Made by a program: the position numbers and the translations under genes. The notes beneath the pieces were generated by a model. It searched no databases. It was given only the letters and a program-made list of their open reading frames with translations, and had not been told where the DNA came from. A stretch of DNA of 64,000 nucleotides from UBA952 sp044361535 (lineage in GTDB: Bacteria; Bacteroidota; Bacteroidia; Flavobacteriales_D; Crocinitomicaceae), in the NCBI GenBank assembly GCA_044361535.1, contig JBIKIQ010000009.1:1-64000 (forward strand), written 5' to 3'. Below, one piece after another: positions 16,406-25,453 of this stretch; within the stretch, counting starts at the first letter, position 1; the number at the start of each line of letters is the position of its first letter.

Positions 16406-16438
16406 CGTAAAAAGTCCAATTGTTTTTATACATCAATA

Positions 16439-17872
16439 TCATTTAAAATTGAAAACTATCTTTTCCACCTCATCCTTATTTGGATAGTTAATCTTAAAAG
16501 TTCCAGAGAATGAGGATTTTTTACAGACGCTTTCGAGTGTTCTCATTATTTTACCCAAATCATTGTGTCTAATAATCAGACTATCATGTTTAGTTAGACA
16601 AAATACCCCCCTCTTTTTAAGTGTAATGTAAATCTTATCGATAAAAAGTTTTGACTCCATTTTTTGGAGAGTTATGGATATATTTTTATATCCATGTTCT
16701 TTCTTGTACGCATGTAACCACTCGTGAACCTCAGGGAATAAGGACTTGAATTCCTTTTTACCCTTGGAGTTATAATTAGACGAGAACAGAATAGTTATCA
16801 TGAGTAATTTCGCGTCATCCCGGGTTTCCAATCCGAGTTGATTTTGAACGTAGGTATATATTTCACCACTAAAACTGAGACTACAAAAGTTGTCGACGCC
16901 TTTCAATCCTGGTGCGTCCTCTAACATTTTGGATAAAAAACAAAGTTGGGAGTTCGCTAAGTCAATTTGAATCAAATCGTTCTTCTTACATATCCAATCG
17001 GTATACACCGACGGTAGGTTCGTAAGGTTGGTGTCAAGTCGGTCGTTGGTGGTGTTCCTAGTCGCTTTGTAATCTTGGGAAAACAATTGATTTAATCCGT
17101 TTTTATCATAAAGTATTATACTTTCCCTTCTCCTTTCCAAAAAGCGACTCAAATCGTCCAAAACAACCCCCTTTTTCGACACTATTATACTGGTGTTGGT
17201 TAGTCTAGATCTTAAGTTGATTTCATTATGACTAAAGAATCGTCTACTACCGGGTTGACCATAAGGTGAGTACAATTTATATCGACCAGCTAACAACTCC
17301 TCAACAACCTTGATCTTACTCGTTTGAACAGTTACATTTTCCACTCTGTTTTTAAAAAGGGGTTCCAATTCCTTTTTATCCATAGTGAGTGAGTTGATAT
17401 CCTGATTAAACCAAATTTGGTATTGATCCTGGGGATATATTTTATCAAAAATGGTTACTTCGATGAGGTCTTCTTCTAGGTTGGGGGAGCATAAAAGCCC
17501 CGGATTTCCTGTTATACTATTTGTGTTAAGAAAATATTTGAAACATTTATCTTTAGAATATGAAGTTCTCTTTACCAATTTAGATTTGAGTAATAACTTG
17601 ATCCATTTGTAATAGTACTTTGTGTAATTAGATTCTAGATCCTGGAATGTTCTTTCAACTGGTGAATATATGTTATCATGTTTCCGTTGAGAATCTCTTA
17701 TCAACAACCATATAAACTTAAATGCGTAACTCCTTTGAGTTGGGGAAATATCTAACCTATTCACTTCCTCCACCATATTTTTTGGAAGCAACACTGTTCT
17801 TTTTATTTTCTTTTCAATCCCCATTTCGTCTGTACTTTTTAAAAGGATAGGTGACTTAAATGGGAAAGTCAA
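16439..17872 (-). CDS. Polymerase-like protein with family-A/T7-type palm motifs
   Basis: 477 residues. The C-terminal half carries a motif set like the palm of family A DNA polymerases and T7-like RNA polymerases: motif A IQIDLANSQ with D304; R351 and K355 in RDDAKLLMITILF as motif B; Q403/E406 in LQKMESKLF; and motif C KHDSLII with H429-D430-S431. The N-terminal 200 residues contain a winged-helix-like region and are otherwise unrecognised. No exonuclease motifs are seen. Such genes occur as hypothetical proteins on Bacteroidota mobile elements. A role in element replication or in defence is inference; the motif match was read by eye. Confidence 0.55.
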   Translation of the reverse strand: MTFPFKSPILLKSTDEMGIEKKIKRTVLLPKNMVEEVNRLDISPTQRSYAFKFIWLLIRDSQRKHDNIYSPVERTFQDLESNYTKYYYKWIKLLLKSKLVKRTSYSKDKCFKYFLNTNSITGNPGLLCSPNLEEDLIEVTIFDKIYPQDQYQIWFNQDINSLTMDKKELEPLFKNRVENVTVQTSKIKVVEELLAGRYKLYSPYGQPGSRRFFSHNEINLRSRLTNTSIIVSKKGVVLDDLSRFLERRRESIILYDKNGLNQLFSQDYKATRNTTNDRLDTNLTNLPSVYTDWICKKNDLIQIDLANSQLCFLSKMLEDAPGLKGVDNFCSLSFSGEIYTYVQNQLGLETRDDAKLLMITILFSSNYNSKGKKEFKSLFPEVHEWLHAYKKEHGYKNISITLQKMESKLFIDKIYITLKKRGVFCLTKHDSLIIRHNDLGKIMRTLESVCKKSSFSGTFKINYPNKDEVEKIVFNFK

Positions 17873-17931
17873 TAGTTGGGGGTAAAAAAAACTGATATTT
17901 TAAAATCTATATCTGTTACATTAGAACAAAC

Positions 17932-18024
17932 ATGAAAATGTTAATCAGCTATGTTACTGAAAATGAAATCATAAAGAGTATTCAAACGCTTCAGATCTGT
18001 AATGAATTGGTTCGACAAAATTAA
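17932..18024 (+). CDS. Possible 30-aa peptide next to the right att repeat
   Basis: An ATG at 17932 opens 30 codons (MKMLISYVTE at the start, LVRQN at the end) and closes 6 bp before the right repeat. It diverges from the polymerase-like gene. It could be a small regulatory protein of the element. However, the complementary strand is open too, as the would-be extension of the serine recombinase in the circular form, so coding on this strand is unproven. Confidence 0.25.
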   Translation: MKMLISYVTENEIIKSIQTLQICNELVRQN

Positions 18025-18030
18025 ATTTAA

Positions 18031-18071
18031 GGGAGCCACAGTGGTCAAGCCATCAAAAATGATGGCTTTTT
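18031..18071. repeat. Right direct repeat of the island (att site)
   Basis: Matches 2591-2631 at 39 of 41 positions and begins with the same GGGAGCCACA of the tRNA 3' end. The sequence immediately to the left (AATTTAA) is not tRNA, so only the last bases of the tRNA are duplicated here. It marks the junction between the element and the chromosome. Confidence 0.8.
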
Positions 18072-18073
18072 TT
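18047..18073 (+). terminator. tRNA-Asn terminator, right copy
   Basis: The same hairpin as at the left boundary: stem AAGCCATCA / TGATGGCTT with loop AAAA (18047-18068), then a run of T. This was probably the original terminator of the chromosomal tRNA-Asn before the insertions. The stem is intact in both copies; the two differences fall in the loop and before the stem. Confidence 0.8.
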
Positions 18074-18185
18074 ATGACCGACACTTAGAAAATATTGATC
18101 TAATTGGGATGAATTCTAAAAGTTGGGGTCTAAGCATAAATTTTAGATAATTGAAAAAGTGAATTATACCTGATTTTTCATAAAC

Positions 18186-19919
18186 CTAATACCACTCTCC
18201 CTTCCCTTCAAGGAATAACCAAATTTGATGTTCAGTTAATAACAACTCAATATCTTTAAAATTTAAGTCTTTCTTTATCGATTCTGCATCCATTTTATCA
18301 TAGCTATTTTGAGTTTGATAAACTTCACCGAAAAAATTTCTCTCAAAGAATAAGTTGTCTAAATTAGAACCAGAAAAAGGATCTTGTATTTTAACGAGGT
18401 GTTTTCTTAATTGGGGAAAATACAACCAACATAATTCCCTGTTATCATTGATAGTTGAGTCAAAATAAATAGGCGCTAATCCGATAATTCTAGTTTCAGA
18501 AAGTTTTCGGTTTTTATCAAAAAAGAAGTCTTCTTTGATTCTAAAACCGATAATATTACCTGTAAAGTTTTCAAACGGATTATCCTCGCGAATTGTCATG
18601 AAATTGGAAGTGTCGTAAACGATAATTTCCTTTTTATCTATTGTCGTTTTTAGTAATTCAATAATCTGATTTGCAGGAATCTTGTTCTTTTCAAAAAGTA
18701 TTTCACGGTATAGACGGCTGCTAAAAATAAAATCTGCACTTGTAACATATGCATATTCCTTGTAGCCATCATCATTTAAACCAGCTGTAGGATTCATGTT
18801 TTTAGTCACAAAAGGAATTAATTTACTCGAAGAGTGATTAGGAAGTAGCTGCTCAAATTCTAAATGTGATCGGTATAATCGTTTAATCAATATTTTACTT
18901 GGATCTTTCTCATCATAAATCGTCCAATAACCCACCCGACAATTGTTTCTCATCTCACCTTTAACGACTGTAACCTTGTTGTTTCCTACCTGCTTGTATA
19001 CTGTAAAAGTCCCATCTAATTGGCCGTTTTTAGTAGCGTATTCTACAAGTTGATCATTTAATTCAATCGAATGTTGCTCAACAAGTTCCATCGAATAAGG
19101 AAGAGTTTTTAGTGAAGAAATAGACTTCAAATTAATATCAGATTGAATTGGTTCTTGCTTGGTATACTTTTCAAAAGGATCTACCCTACCTACTTCTATT
19201 AATCGAAATCCAACATCCGCATAACCCTCGTCTGCATAATAGGAAAATAAGGACGAGATTTTAATTGGATCAGCCAATGAAATTCGAAATGATCTTCCAA
19301 TTACACATTTTCTCTTTAGCACTTTATGATCGTATTTTGAATGTTGATAAAGGTAGCCAACAGGGAACTTACTTGGGTTTTGAAAAAGATAGGCTGACTC
19401 ATCGAATGCATTAATGGTCCAGTCTAATATAGGTCCTACCAACTTGTTTTTTTTGGTGTTATCAGATTTCTTTACCGTTTCTTCGTTCATACTTATCCAT
19501 TCAAATACCATGGGCAACCGATATTTAACTTTATCACTGCCTTGAATGGAGGAATACCAAACCGCAAAATTACAGGCATTATCCATGGAAACACCAATAA
19601 CTGGTTCATCATCAAAATCTGACGCATTTAAATAATTCTTCGTTAGGGACTCCTGTCTTTCAATTTTTGGCAGTTGACTCAGGAAAAATGCATAGGAAGA
19701 GTCTTTTTCAATGCTTCTTAGGTATTGCTTGTATTGTTTTAATGTAATTTGTTTGCTGATTCTGAAAGAGGAAAATGAATGATCGTTACTATCTGATTTA
19801 ATTCCTAATTTTTCAGAGAGATTAATCTTCTTCTCTTTAATTCGATAAAAGTTGATTTTTTGTCCATAACCCATGAGGAATATTGAAACAAAAATCAAAA
19901 GGAACAAACTCTTTTTCAT
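18186..19919 (-). CDS. GldK-like/GldN-like fusion protein (T9SS-related)
   Basis: 577 residues with a signal peptide (about 1-20). Residues about 50-245 look like the formylglycine-generating-enzyme fold used by GldK/GldJ: DFDDEPVIGVS, YRLPMVFEW, ILDWT and a closing VGFRLIEV. Residues about 290-345 resemble a MORN/YwqK-type repeat. Residues about 390-577 match GldN: GFRIKEDFFFDK, RIIGLAPI, CWLYFPQLR, NLDNLFFERNFFGEVY and a final Trp-rich end. GldK and GldN are separate proteins that form the periplasmic ring of the type IX secretion system. A single chain carrying both domains is unusual. No other gld/por genes adjoin it, so it may be an accessory paralogue. A lipoprotein cysteine is not evident. 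Confidence 0.75.
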   Translation of the reverse strand: MKKSLFLLIFVSIFLMGYGQKINFYRIKEKKINLSEKLGIKSDSNDHSFSSFRISKQITLKQYKQYLRSIEKDSSYAFFLSQLPKIERQESLTKNYLNASDFDDEPVIGVSMDNACNFAVWYSSIQGSDKVKYRLPMVFEWISMNEETVKKSDNTKKNKLVGPILDWTINAFDESAYLFQNPSKFPVGYLYQHSKYDHKVLKRKCVIGRSFRISLADPIKISSLFSYYADEGYADVGFRLIEVGRVDPFEKYTKQEPIQSDINLKSISSLKTLPYSMELVEQHSIELNDQLVEYATKNGQLDGTFTVYKQVGNNKVTVVKGEMRNNCRVGYWTIYDEKDPSKILIKRLYRSHLEFEQLLPNHSSSKLIPFVTKNMNPTAGLNDDGYKEYAYVTSADFIFSSRLYREILFEKNKIPANQIIELLKTTIDKKEIIVYDTSNFMTIREDNPFENFTGNIIGFRIKEDFFFDKNRKLSETRIIGLAPIYFDSTINDNRELCWLYFPQLRKHLVKIQDPFSGSNLDNLFFERNFFGEVYQTQNSYDKMDAESIKKDLNFKDIELLLTEHQIWLFLEGKGEWY

Positions 19920-20151
19920 AAAAAATACGGTTTTTCAGCTACGTAAAATAAATTCAATTAGGCAGTTAATTCAATCCTAAAAAAAAGTATAATTGAACTT
20001 TGCATATATGTTACACTGCAATTTTTACCTGTGCTAAAGGTAATTTAAAGTAAACACAAATACTACAAATGCAAGAATAAAGAAGGCGTGTTGGTGCTTT
20101 ACAGAAACTCTGATTTTCCACAATCAAATGGAAAACAATTTATACTAATCC

Positions 20152-20724
20152 TTATTGATTGTCGTCTTTATCATTCTGACCTTCATTTTTCAATGAATTT
20201 AACAAGTCTGCTATAATGATAGCTGGCGCCTCACCCTCTAAAACCAAGCGTTGGAATGCGGCATAAATATCACGAGAAGTATTAAAGTGTTCAATAAGAG
20301 CGGCATGAATTTCTCCGCTATAGAGTAAAGGCACTAAAATATTTATACGATGACGGTATTCCACATATTGATCAGTAGGATTGACAACTACAACCCCATT
20401 TTTCAAGACATTGTTAAAATGTGTTGCAAGCACAAACATATCTGTAGTTAAATCGGATGGGAATTGATGCATAAATCTCACCCTACAATGATAGTGATTA
20501 TCATACAGCATATAATAGTACTTTTCATGATAATCATCCGTAATTGAAAAGACGGTTTCAACATATTTTTCTCGCTCGTAAATTCCAAATCTCCAATCGG
20601 AATCAGTATGTGTCTTTTTGAGATCTTTCCAAACTAATTCTTCCTGTTTTTTGGCAGGTACCGATATTCTATATAATCGTTTGAAATAAAAACGAATACG
20701 ATTGTAAAACTTCCAATTTTTCAT
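20152..20724 (-). CDS. Unknown cytoplasmic protein, 190 aa
   Basis: 190 residues with a basic, aromatic N terminus (MKNWKFYNRIRFYFKRLYR) and an acidic C terminus (QNDKDDNQ). There is no signal peptide or membrane helix. The middle alternates beta strands and a long helix (TTDMFVLATHFNNVLKNG), which recalls the YbjN/secretion-chaperone-like fold, but this is only a topology impression. It stands alone, 232 bp upstream of the GldK/GldN-like gene on the same strand. Confidence 0.6.
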   Translation of the reverse strand: MKNWKFYNRIRFYFKRLYRISVPAKKQEELVWKDLKKTHTDSDWRFGIYEREKYVETVFSITDDYHEKYYYMLYDNHYHCRVRFMHQFPSDLTTDMFVLATHFNNVLKNGVVVVNPTDQYVEYRHRINILVPLLYSGEIHAALIEHFNTSRDIYAAFQRLVLEGEAPAIIIADLLNSLKNEGQNDKDDNQ

Positions 20725-20873
20725 AACGCTGGATTAACTAAAAAAGCTTAAATAAGACGTTTTGTCAAAAGGATGGTTGCCCAGAAGGTTATATCTCACT
20801 AAATATTGATGAAAATGAATTTCAAATTATTAAGCGTAAAAGAGATTTATACCTTTCTAAAAACTGCAATCAC

Positions 20874-22285
20874 CTATTCCTTTTTCTGCTCAAGGTGCTT
20901 TCCAAACCACTTACCAGAATCTTTGATATAACGCATTTGCGATTTGTAATCCACATATACCAACCCAAAACGCGGTTTGTATCCTTCTGTCCATTCAAAA
21001 TTATCGGTTAAACTCCAAACAAGATAACCGGAAACAGGTACACCTTCTTGTTTGGCTTTCAATACCTGGTGTATATAAGAACGAAAAAAATCAATCCGCG
21101 AGGAATCTTGAACTTGATCGTTAATCAATTCGTCTGTCACGCAAACTCCATTTTCGGTAATTACAATATTTTTTATCGATTTATATTCAGAAAATTGCTT
21201 AAGTATTCGATATATTCCCTCGGGATAAATTTCAAAACCCATTTCATTATATGGAACATTTCTCTTTTTAGCACTTATTGGCTTGGCCCAAAGAAAAGGT
21301 ACAAAGGGGCTTTTTTTTACCACAACGCGAAAATAATTTTGTAAGCCAATAAAATCAAAATCGAATTTGAGTTTTTCTTCATCACCAGGAAGCTGAAATT
21401 TCTTCATTTTACGTAAAAATGGAAAATCGTTTACGGGATACCCAAGTCCTAAACTTGGTTCAATAAACATGCGATTTAGCATGGCATCCATTCTTTTTAC
21501 CGCTTTAAAATGTTTCTTTTTATTCTTAAATGGATCTACACTTGAACAACTAAACGTAGTGCCAATTTGCGCATCAGGGATTTCTTTTCTTATAATTCGA
21601 CCACTTTCTGACATGGCCAAACAAGCATGGTGACTTGCCTTGAGAAAAGCGCTGATATTTCTTTTTCCTGGCGCATGATAACCCGCTAAATAACCCAAGC
21701 CAATGAAGGCCGAAGGTTCATTAAATACATCCAATGCTTTACTTTCGTGCCGTATTCCCGAGCGCAAAATTGTGTGTATGTTTTGAACCAATCAACTGCC
21801 TCGCGATTTGCCCACCCACCACGGTCTTGCAGTTCTTGGGGCAAATCCCAATGGTATAATGTCACCCAGGGCTGTAATCCTTGTTTTATACATTCGTCTA
21901 TAACATTGTGATAAAATTCAACCCCCTTTGGATTTAGGTTGCCTGTTCCTTTAGGAAAAATACGTGACCATGAAATGGATAAGCGGAATACACCAAAATT
22001 CATGCTCTTTGCAAGGGCAATATCTTCTTTGTATCGGTGGTAAAAATCGGCAGCGACATTGCCATTCTCCTTATTTTTTATTTTTCCTTTTTCAGAAAAC
22101 ACATCCCAAATGGAATTTCCTCTGCCATCTTCGTTATGCGCTCCTTCAATTTGGTATGCCGCTGAAGCTGTTCCCCAAAGAAATTCAGGGCCAAAGGAGC
22201 GAAATAGATGTTGATCCGAAGTATCGCTAATTTGAGCAACACAACCAATAGAAATACATATAAAAATAACAAGGGTTTTAATCAC
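20874..22285 (-). pseudogene. GH1 beta-glucosidase broken by a frameshift
   Basis: Two overlapping frames together make one glycoside hydrolase family 1 protein of about 450 residues. The N-terminal part (22285 to about 21728) has a signal peptide, FLWGTASAAYQIEGA and YHWDLPQEL. The C-terminal part (about 21728 to 20874) has NEPSAF with the acid/base Glu, ITENGVCV with the nucleophile Glu, and WSLTDNFEW. At about 21728 the strand reads ATGTATTTAATGAACC where an intact gene would read ATGG at the join, so one G is missing just before the NEP motif. This is either a recent inactivating deletion or a sequencing error. An intact enzyme would be exported and split beta-glucosides. Confidence 0.88.
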
Positions 22286-22717
22286 GTTTATTATTCGTTT
22301 TTGAATTGATTCTTCAACTATAAATCTGCTCGCAAAAGTAACGTTTTCTCTGAATTACCCTTAACTTTTAATTCCATGTATTCCCATTTAACTGGAGTGG
22401 CTAAATGACTTTTTAATATTTGCCTATATGGTTTAGAAACAATACGAAAGAAAAAGTCTAACTTGAAAAATAACAGGAACTTACATTTAGTAGATTCTCC
22501 ATACTGATGAAATAATTGGATACTCTCATTTATCACGAACACATTTAATTTTTACGAAAGTCATTAATGAAAAGCTTTGTTACTCGTTATTGTAATTTTT
22601 CACTCTTTACCTTGATAAAAATTCACAAATAAACTAAATCCCTTTTTTCCTAAAATTTTGGTTGTGATGTTGTTAAGAATAATACTTAATTTTATGGCGT
22701 AAATTAAATGTAAAAAA
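22286..22717. other. 432-bp stretch without a confident gene
   Basis: A leftward 74-codon frame (22318-22542) encodes a Phe/Leu/Lys-rich peptide with no signal peptide, clear domain or good ribosome-binding site. It might be a remnant but is not called. The remainder is AT-rich and should contain divergent promoters for the GH1 gene and the small secreted protein. Confidence 0.4.
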
Positions 22718-23068
22718 ATGAAACGAATTATTTTATCTGGCCTATTGCTTTTATCGTCCTATTCTTTCTCTCAATCATTTGAAGATGGATCATACACATT
22801 AACAGATGGAGGTTATTATTCATTGGATATAGAAGTATGTAACAAAGGATATCAACTATGTAGTTTCTTATTTAAACATGATGAAAATGTAATTACCTAT
22901 TCAGAAAATGGCCAATGGGAATTCATTAATTCAGACTCAAATGATGCCCCAAGTGGTTTATATATGGTTGATGAAGGGGAGGAGTCATATCGAATTACGC
23001 ATATTTCCGGAATCAAGTATAGGGTTACAAGAAATGAACAAGAATATATTATGACCATTAAAAAATAG
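22718..23068 (+). CDS. Small secreted protein, copy 1 of a two-member family
   Basis: 116 residues with a clear signal peptide (about 1-19, ending SYSFSQ). The mature part reads FEDGSYTLTDGGYYSLDIEVC, then C48-type and later cysteines, and ends in MTIKK. It is recognisably similar to the protein encoded at 44330-44692: same length, signal peptide, DGxYxxTDG motif, two cysteines in the middle and an ESGxW-like stretch. The fold is probably a small disulphide-bonded beta domain. Function unknown. Confidence 0.75.
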   Translation: MKRIILSGLLLLSSYSFSQSFEDGSYTLTDGGYYSLDIEVCNKGYQLCSFLFKHDENVITYSENGQWEFINSDSNDAPSGLYMVDEGEESYRITHISGIKYRVTRNEQEYIMTIKK

Positions 23069-23449
23069 TTCCTGGTTTCTTACATAATTTGAATCTACTA
23101 ATTCTGCTAATTAAACAAATAACAAAACTTTACTTATAACCTAACATATAAAATTCTTTTGGGAGGGTAATAGTTAGTTATAATGCTCAACTTTGCAAAT
23201 TCAGAGCCTCATCTATCCTAGTCTGGGTTTATGTAACAACTGCCATTCAAGGCATTTCAACGTATTTTGGCAAGAATTCACCTAACCTAAAACCAACCAT
23301 TAAACGAATTAAAGTTATACATTAATTGTATTAGTTAAACTTTAAAATGTATAGAATATACTCAAGTTAATCAAGGTCTTTGTTTTTAAAATTTACATTT
23401 GCTTGAAAGGATAGAAAATCGTTGATTTTCCTGAAGGATTAAGTATCAT
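23069..23449. other. 381-bp upstream region of comEC
   Basis: No gene is supported. Near the comEC start it holds TACATTTG (23394-23401), a match to the Bacteroidota -7 element TAnnTTTG, and then a perfect hairpin GAAAATC / GATTTTC with loop GTT (23414-23430) that would lie in the 5' leader, about 20 bases before the start codon. The rest is featureless AT-rich sequence. Confidence 0.45.
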
Positions 23450-25402
23450 ATGAATTTAGAATTCTACAAAAGACCTTTTGCTCATATTTGCATTCCTTTT
23501 GTTATTGGATTAGTTCTTGTTTTAGTTCAAGGAATTTGGTCAAGTTCTACCATATTAGCAGTAACAATTACCATTGGAACATTTGCTTATTGGAAGTTTA
23601 TCAATGCTAAATCAGGAATAGTAGCTTATTTTTCTGCATACGCACTATCTTTTCTTCTGGGCTCCTTCGTTGCTACTTTTCATACTGAGCATCAAGTTTC
23701 TTTGTTTCAATCAGGATACAAAAAGGGTGATCTTATTCAAGGAGAAATCATAGAAATCGCCTCAGGACAAGGACTATGGAATAAAGCAATTGTAAAAGCA
23801 AATACCATTTTTAGTAAAGCAAAAAAGAATGATACTGAAGGATTAATTTTGATTTATGTTGCCAAGGAACTTTCTTTCCTGCAAACAGGAGATGAAATAC
23901 TTTTTGGATCAGAAATCACGAAGATTAAAAACAAAAATAACCCTGGAGAGTTTGATGCGGAATACTATTGGAAGTCGCGAGGTGTTGATGCAATTTCTTT
24001 TGTTTCTGCAGATGAGTTAACATGGATTGATTCAAAATCCCCTGCCTTATTTACAAAAATGCTAAATGGGTTTTCAGATTACCTAAATTCAGCATTAAAA
24101 GAAAACCTGACAGGAAGTGATTTGGCTATTGCCCAAGCATTAATTTTGGGAGATAAATCTTTGTTAGATACTGAAACCAAAAATGCATTTACAAATACGG
24201 GAGCAATGCATGTTTTGGCTGTTTCAGGAATGCACATTGGGCTGATTCTGTATTTATTTTTGGCTGTTTTTGGCTTGTTTCCCCGTTTCATAAGTAAAAA
24301 ACAGGCTACAATAATCATCGTTGTTTTTCTCTGGATCTATGCCTTGATTACAGGATTTTCTGCCAGCGTAATTCGAGCAGTATTAATGTTTTCAATTTTA
24401 GCGCTTTCCCAAATGAGTTCAAAACAACACGACTCGATGAACACCTTGTTTTTTTCTGCATTTATCTTATTATTGTTGAATCCGTTATACGTTTTAGATA
24501 TCGGGTTTCAGCTTTCTTACTTAGCAATGATTGGCATTTTCTTGTTTTACCCGAAAATTGAAAAATTACTTGAAGTAAAAACAATTGGGGTTAAAGAACT
24601 TTGGCAGGGAACAGCACTCGGTTTTGCAGCACAATTAATGACTACAGGCATTTCTTTATTCTATTTTCATCAATTTCCAAACTACTTTGTGCTCAGTAAT
24701 CTGGGTCTTATGTTTTTCTCAACCCTAGTTATGGGTCTGGGATTTTTTCTTTTTGCCATTAAATATGTGCCGATTTTATCTCAATTTATTGGAATTCTTT
24801 TGGGTTTTTCAGTCTATGCGATGTATTGGATTGTAAAAAAAATAGAAGAAATTCCAGGAGCTGTCGCCTATGGATATTCGATACCCTTTTGGATGGTAAT
24901 TCTATTAAGTTTACTATTTGTTTTCTTGATTTTACATGCCAAAACCCGCAAACAAATAGGTGCAGGGTATTCAATCTATTTTTTACTGCTTTTAGCGATT
25001 GTTTTTCAAAGAAACCAAGTTCTTGCAAAAACAGAATTATGTATTTTCAACCACAATCAATTTGTCGCAACATTCAAGGTTAATGATAAAATCCATTGTT
25101 TTTACAAAGCAAAACCCGAACAAATAGATAAATTAAAAATACTGGTTGAATCGTATGTCAAACTAAATCCTGGTGACATTATCTATCATAATTTAGGCGG
25201 TAAAACAATAAATTTAACAATTGAAAATCAGAGGCTTGAGATTTCTGATGCTCAAAATTCTGTTCAACTGACATGGAATAAAAAGAAGTATGAAGTACTT
25301 TTCAAACCGATTGAAACAGATAATTCACCAATCTATATGCCTTGGATTCAAGAAGGAGAAGGTTATTTACTAAAAAATGGTGCCTTTATACTGAAAGGAT
25401 AA
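23450..25402 (+). CDS. comEC: ComEC/Rec2 family DNA-uptake channel
   Basis: 650 residues. The N terminus has about two to three membrane helices, then a DUF4131 OB-like domain (about 70-190), then the competence domain with the signature HVLAVSGMHIGLILY (about 245-260) and roughly eight further helices up to residue 520. The C-terminal 120 residues are soluble, and the metallo-beta-lactamase HxHxDH motif of longer ComEC proteins is absent. The family moves single-stranded DNA across the inner membrane during transformation. It stands alone with its own likely promoter. The short form is common in Bacteroidota. Confidence 0.93.
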   Translation: MNLEFYKRPFAHICIPFVIGLVLVLVQGIWSSSTILAVTITIGTFAYWKFINAKSGIVAYFSAYALSFLLGSFVATFHTEHQVSLFQSGYKKGDLIQGEIIEIASGQGLWNKAIVKANTIFSKAKKNDTEGLILIYVAKELSFLQTGDEILFGSEITKIKNKNNPGEFDAEYYWKSRGVDAISFVSADELTWIDSKSPALFTKMLNGFSDYLNSALKENLTGSDLAIAQALILGDKSLLDTETKNAFTNTGAMHVLAVSGMHIGLILYLFLAVFGLFPRFISKKQATIIIVVFLWIYALITGFSASVIRAVLMFSILALSQMSSKQHDSMNTLFFSAFILLLLNPLYVLDIGFQLSYLAMIGIFLFYPKIEKLLEVKTIGVKELWQGTALGFAAQLMTTGISLFYFHQFPNYFVLSNLGLMFFSTLVMGLGFFLFAIKYVPILSQFIGILLGFSVYAMYWIVKKIEEIPGAVAYGYSIPFWMVILLSLLFVFLILHAKTRKQIGAGYSIYFLLLLAIVFQRNQVLAKTELCIFNHNQFVATFKVNDKIHCFYKAKPEQIDKLKILVESYVKLNPGDIIYHNLGGKTINLTIENQRLEISDAQNSVQLTWNKKKYEVLFKPIETDNSPIYMPWIQEGEGYLLKNGAFILKG

Positions 25403-25453
25403 TCCGTAGATAATGTTCTCATAAGAAGTACATTTTTCTTAACTTAGACGCTT

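Larger units (their letters stand above)
2591..18071. mobile_element. 15.4-kb integrated island carrying a type I R-M system
   Basis: The stretch between the two 41-bp repeats holds a large serine recombinase at the left end, a small resolvase, an extended type I restriction-modification operon, several unknown genes and a polymerase-like gene at the right end. Outside the right repeat, genes become ordinary chromosomal ones. The serine recombinase is the likely integrase because its 3' end overlaps the left repeat. The 41-bp near-identity is longer than serine integrase att pairs usually share, so movement in trans by a tyrosine integrase is the alternative. Confidence 0.75.

Noticed and set aside
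22318..22542. Leftward 74-codon open frame upstream of the GH1 gene
   Set aside because: No clear domain, signal peptide or start signal. It could be a remnant but cannot be supported.
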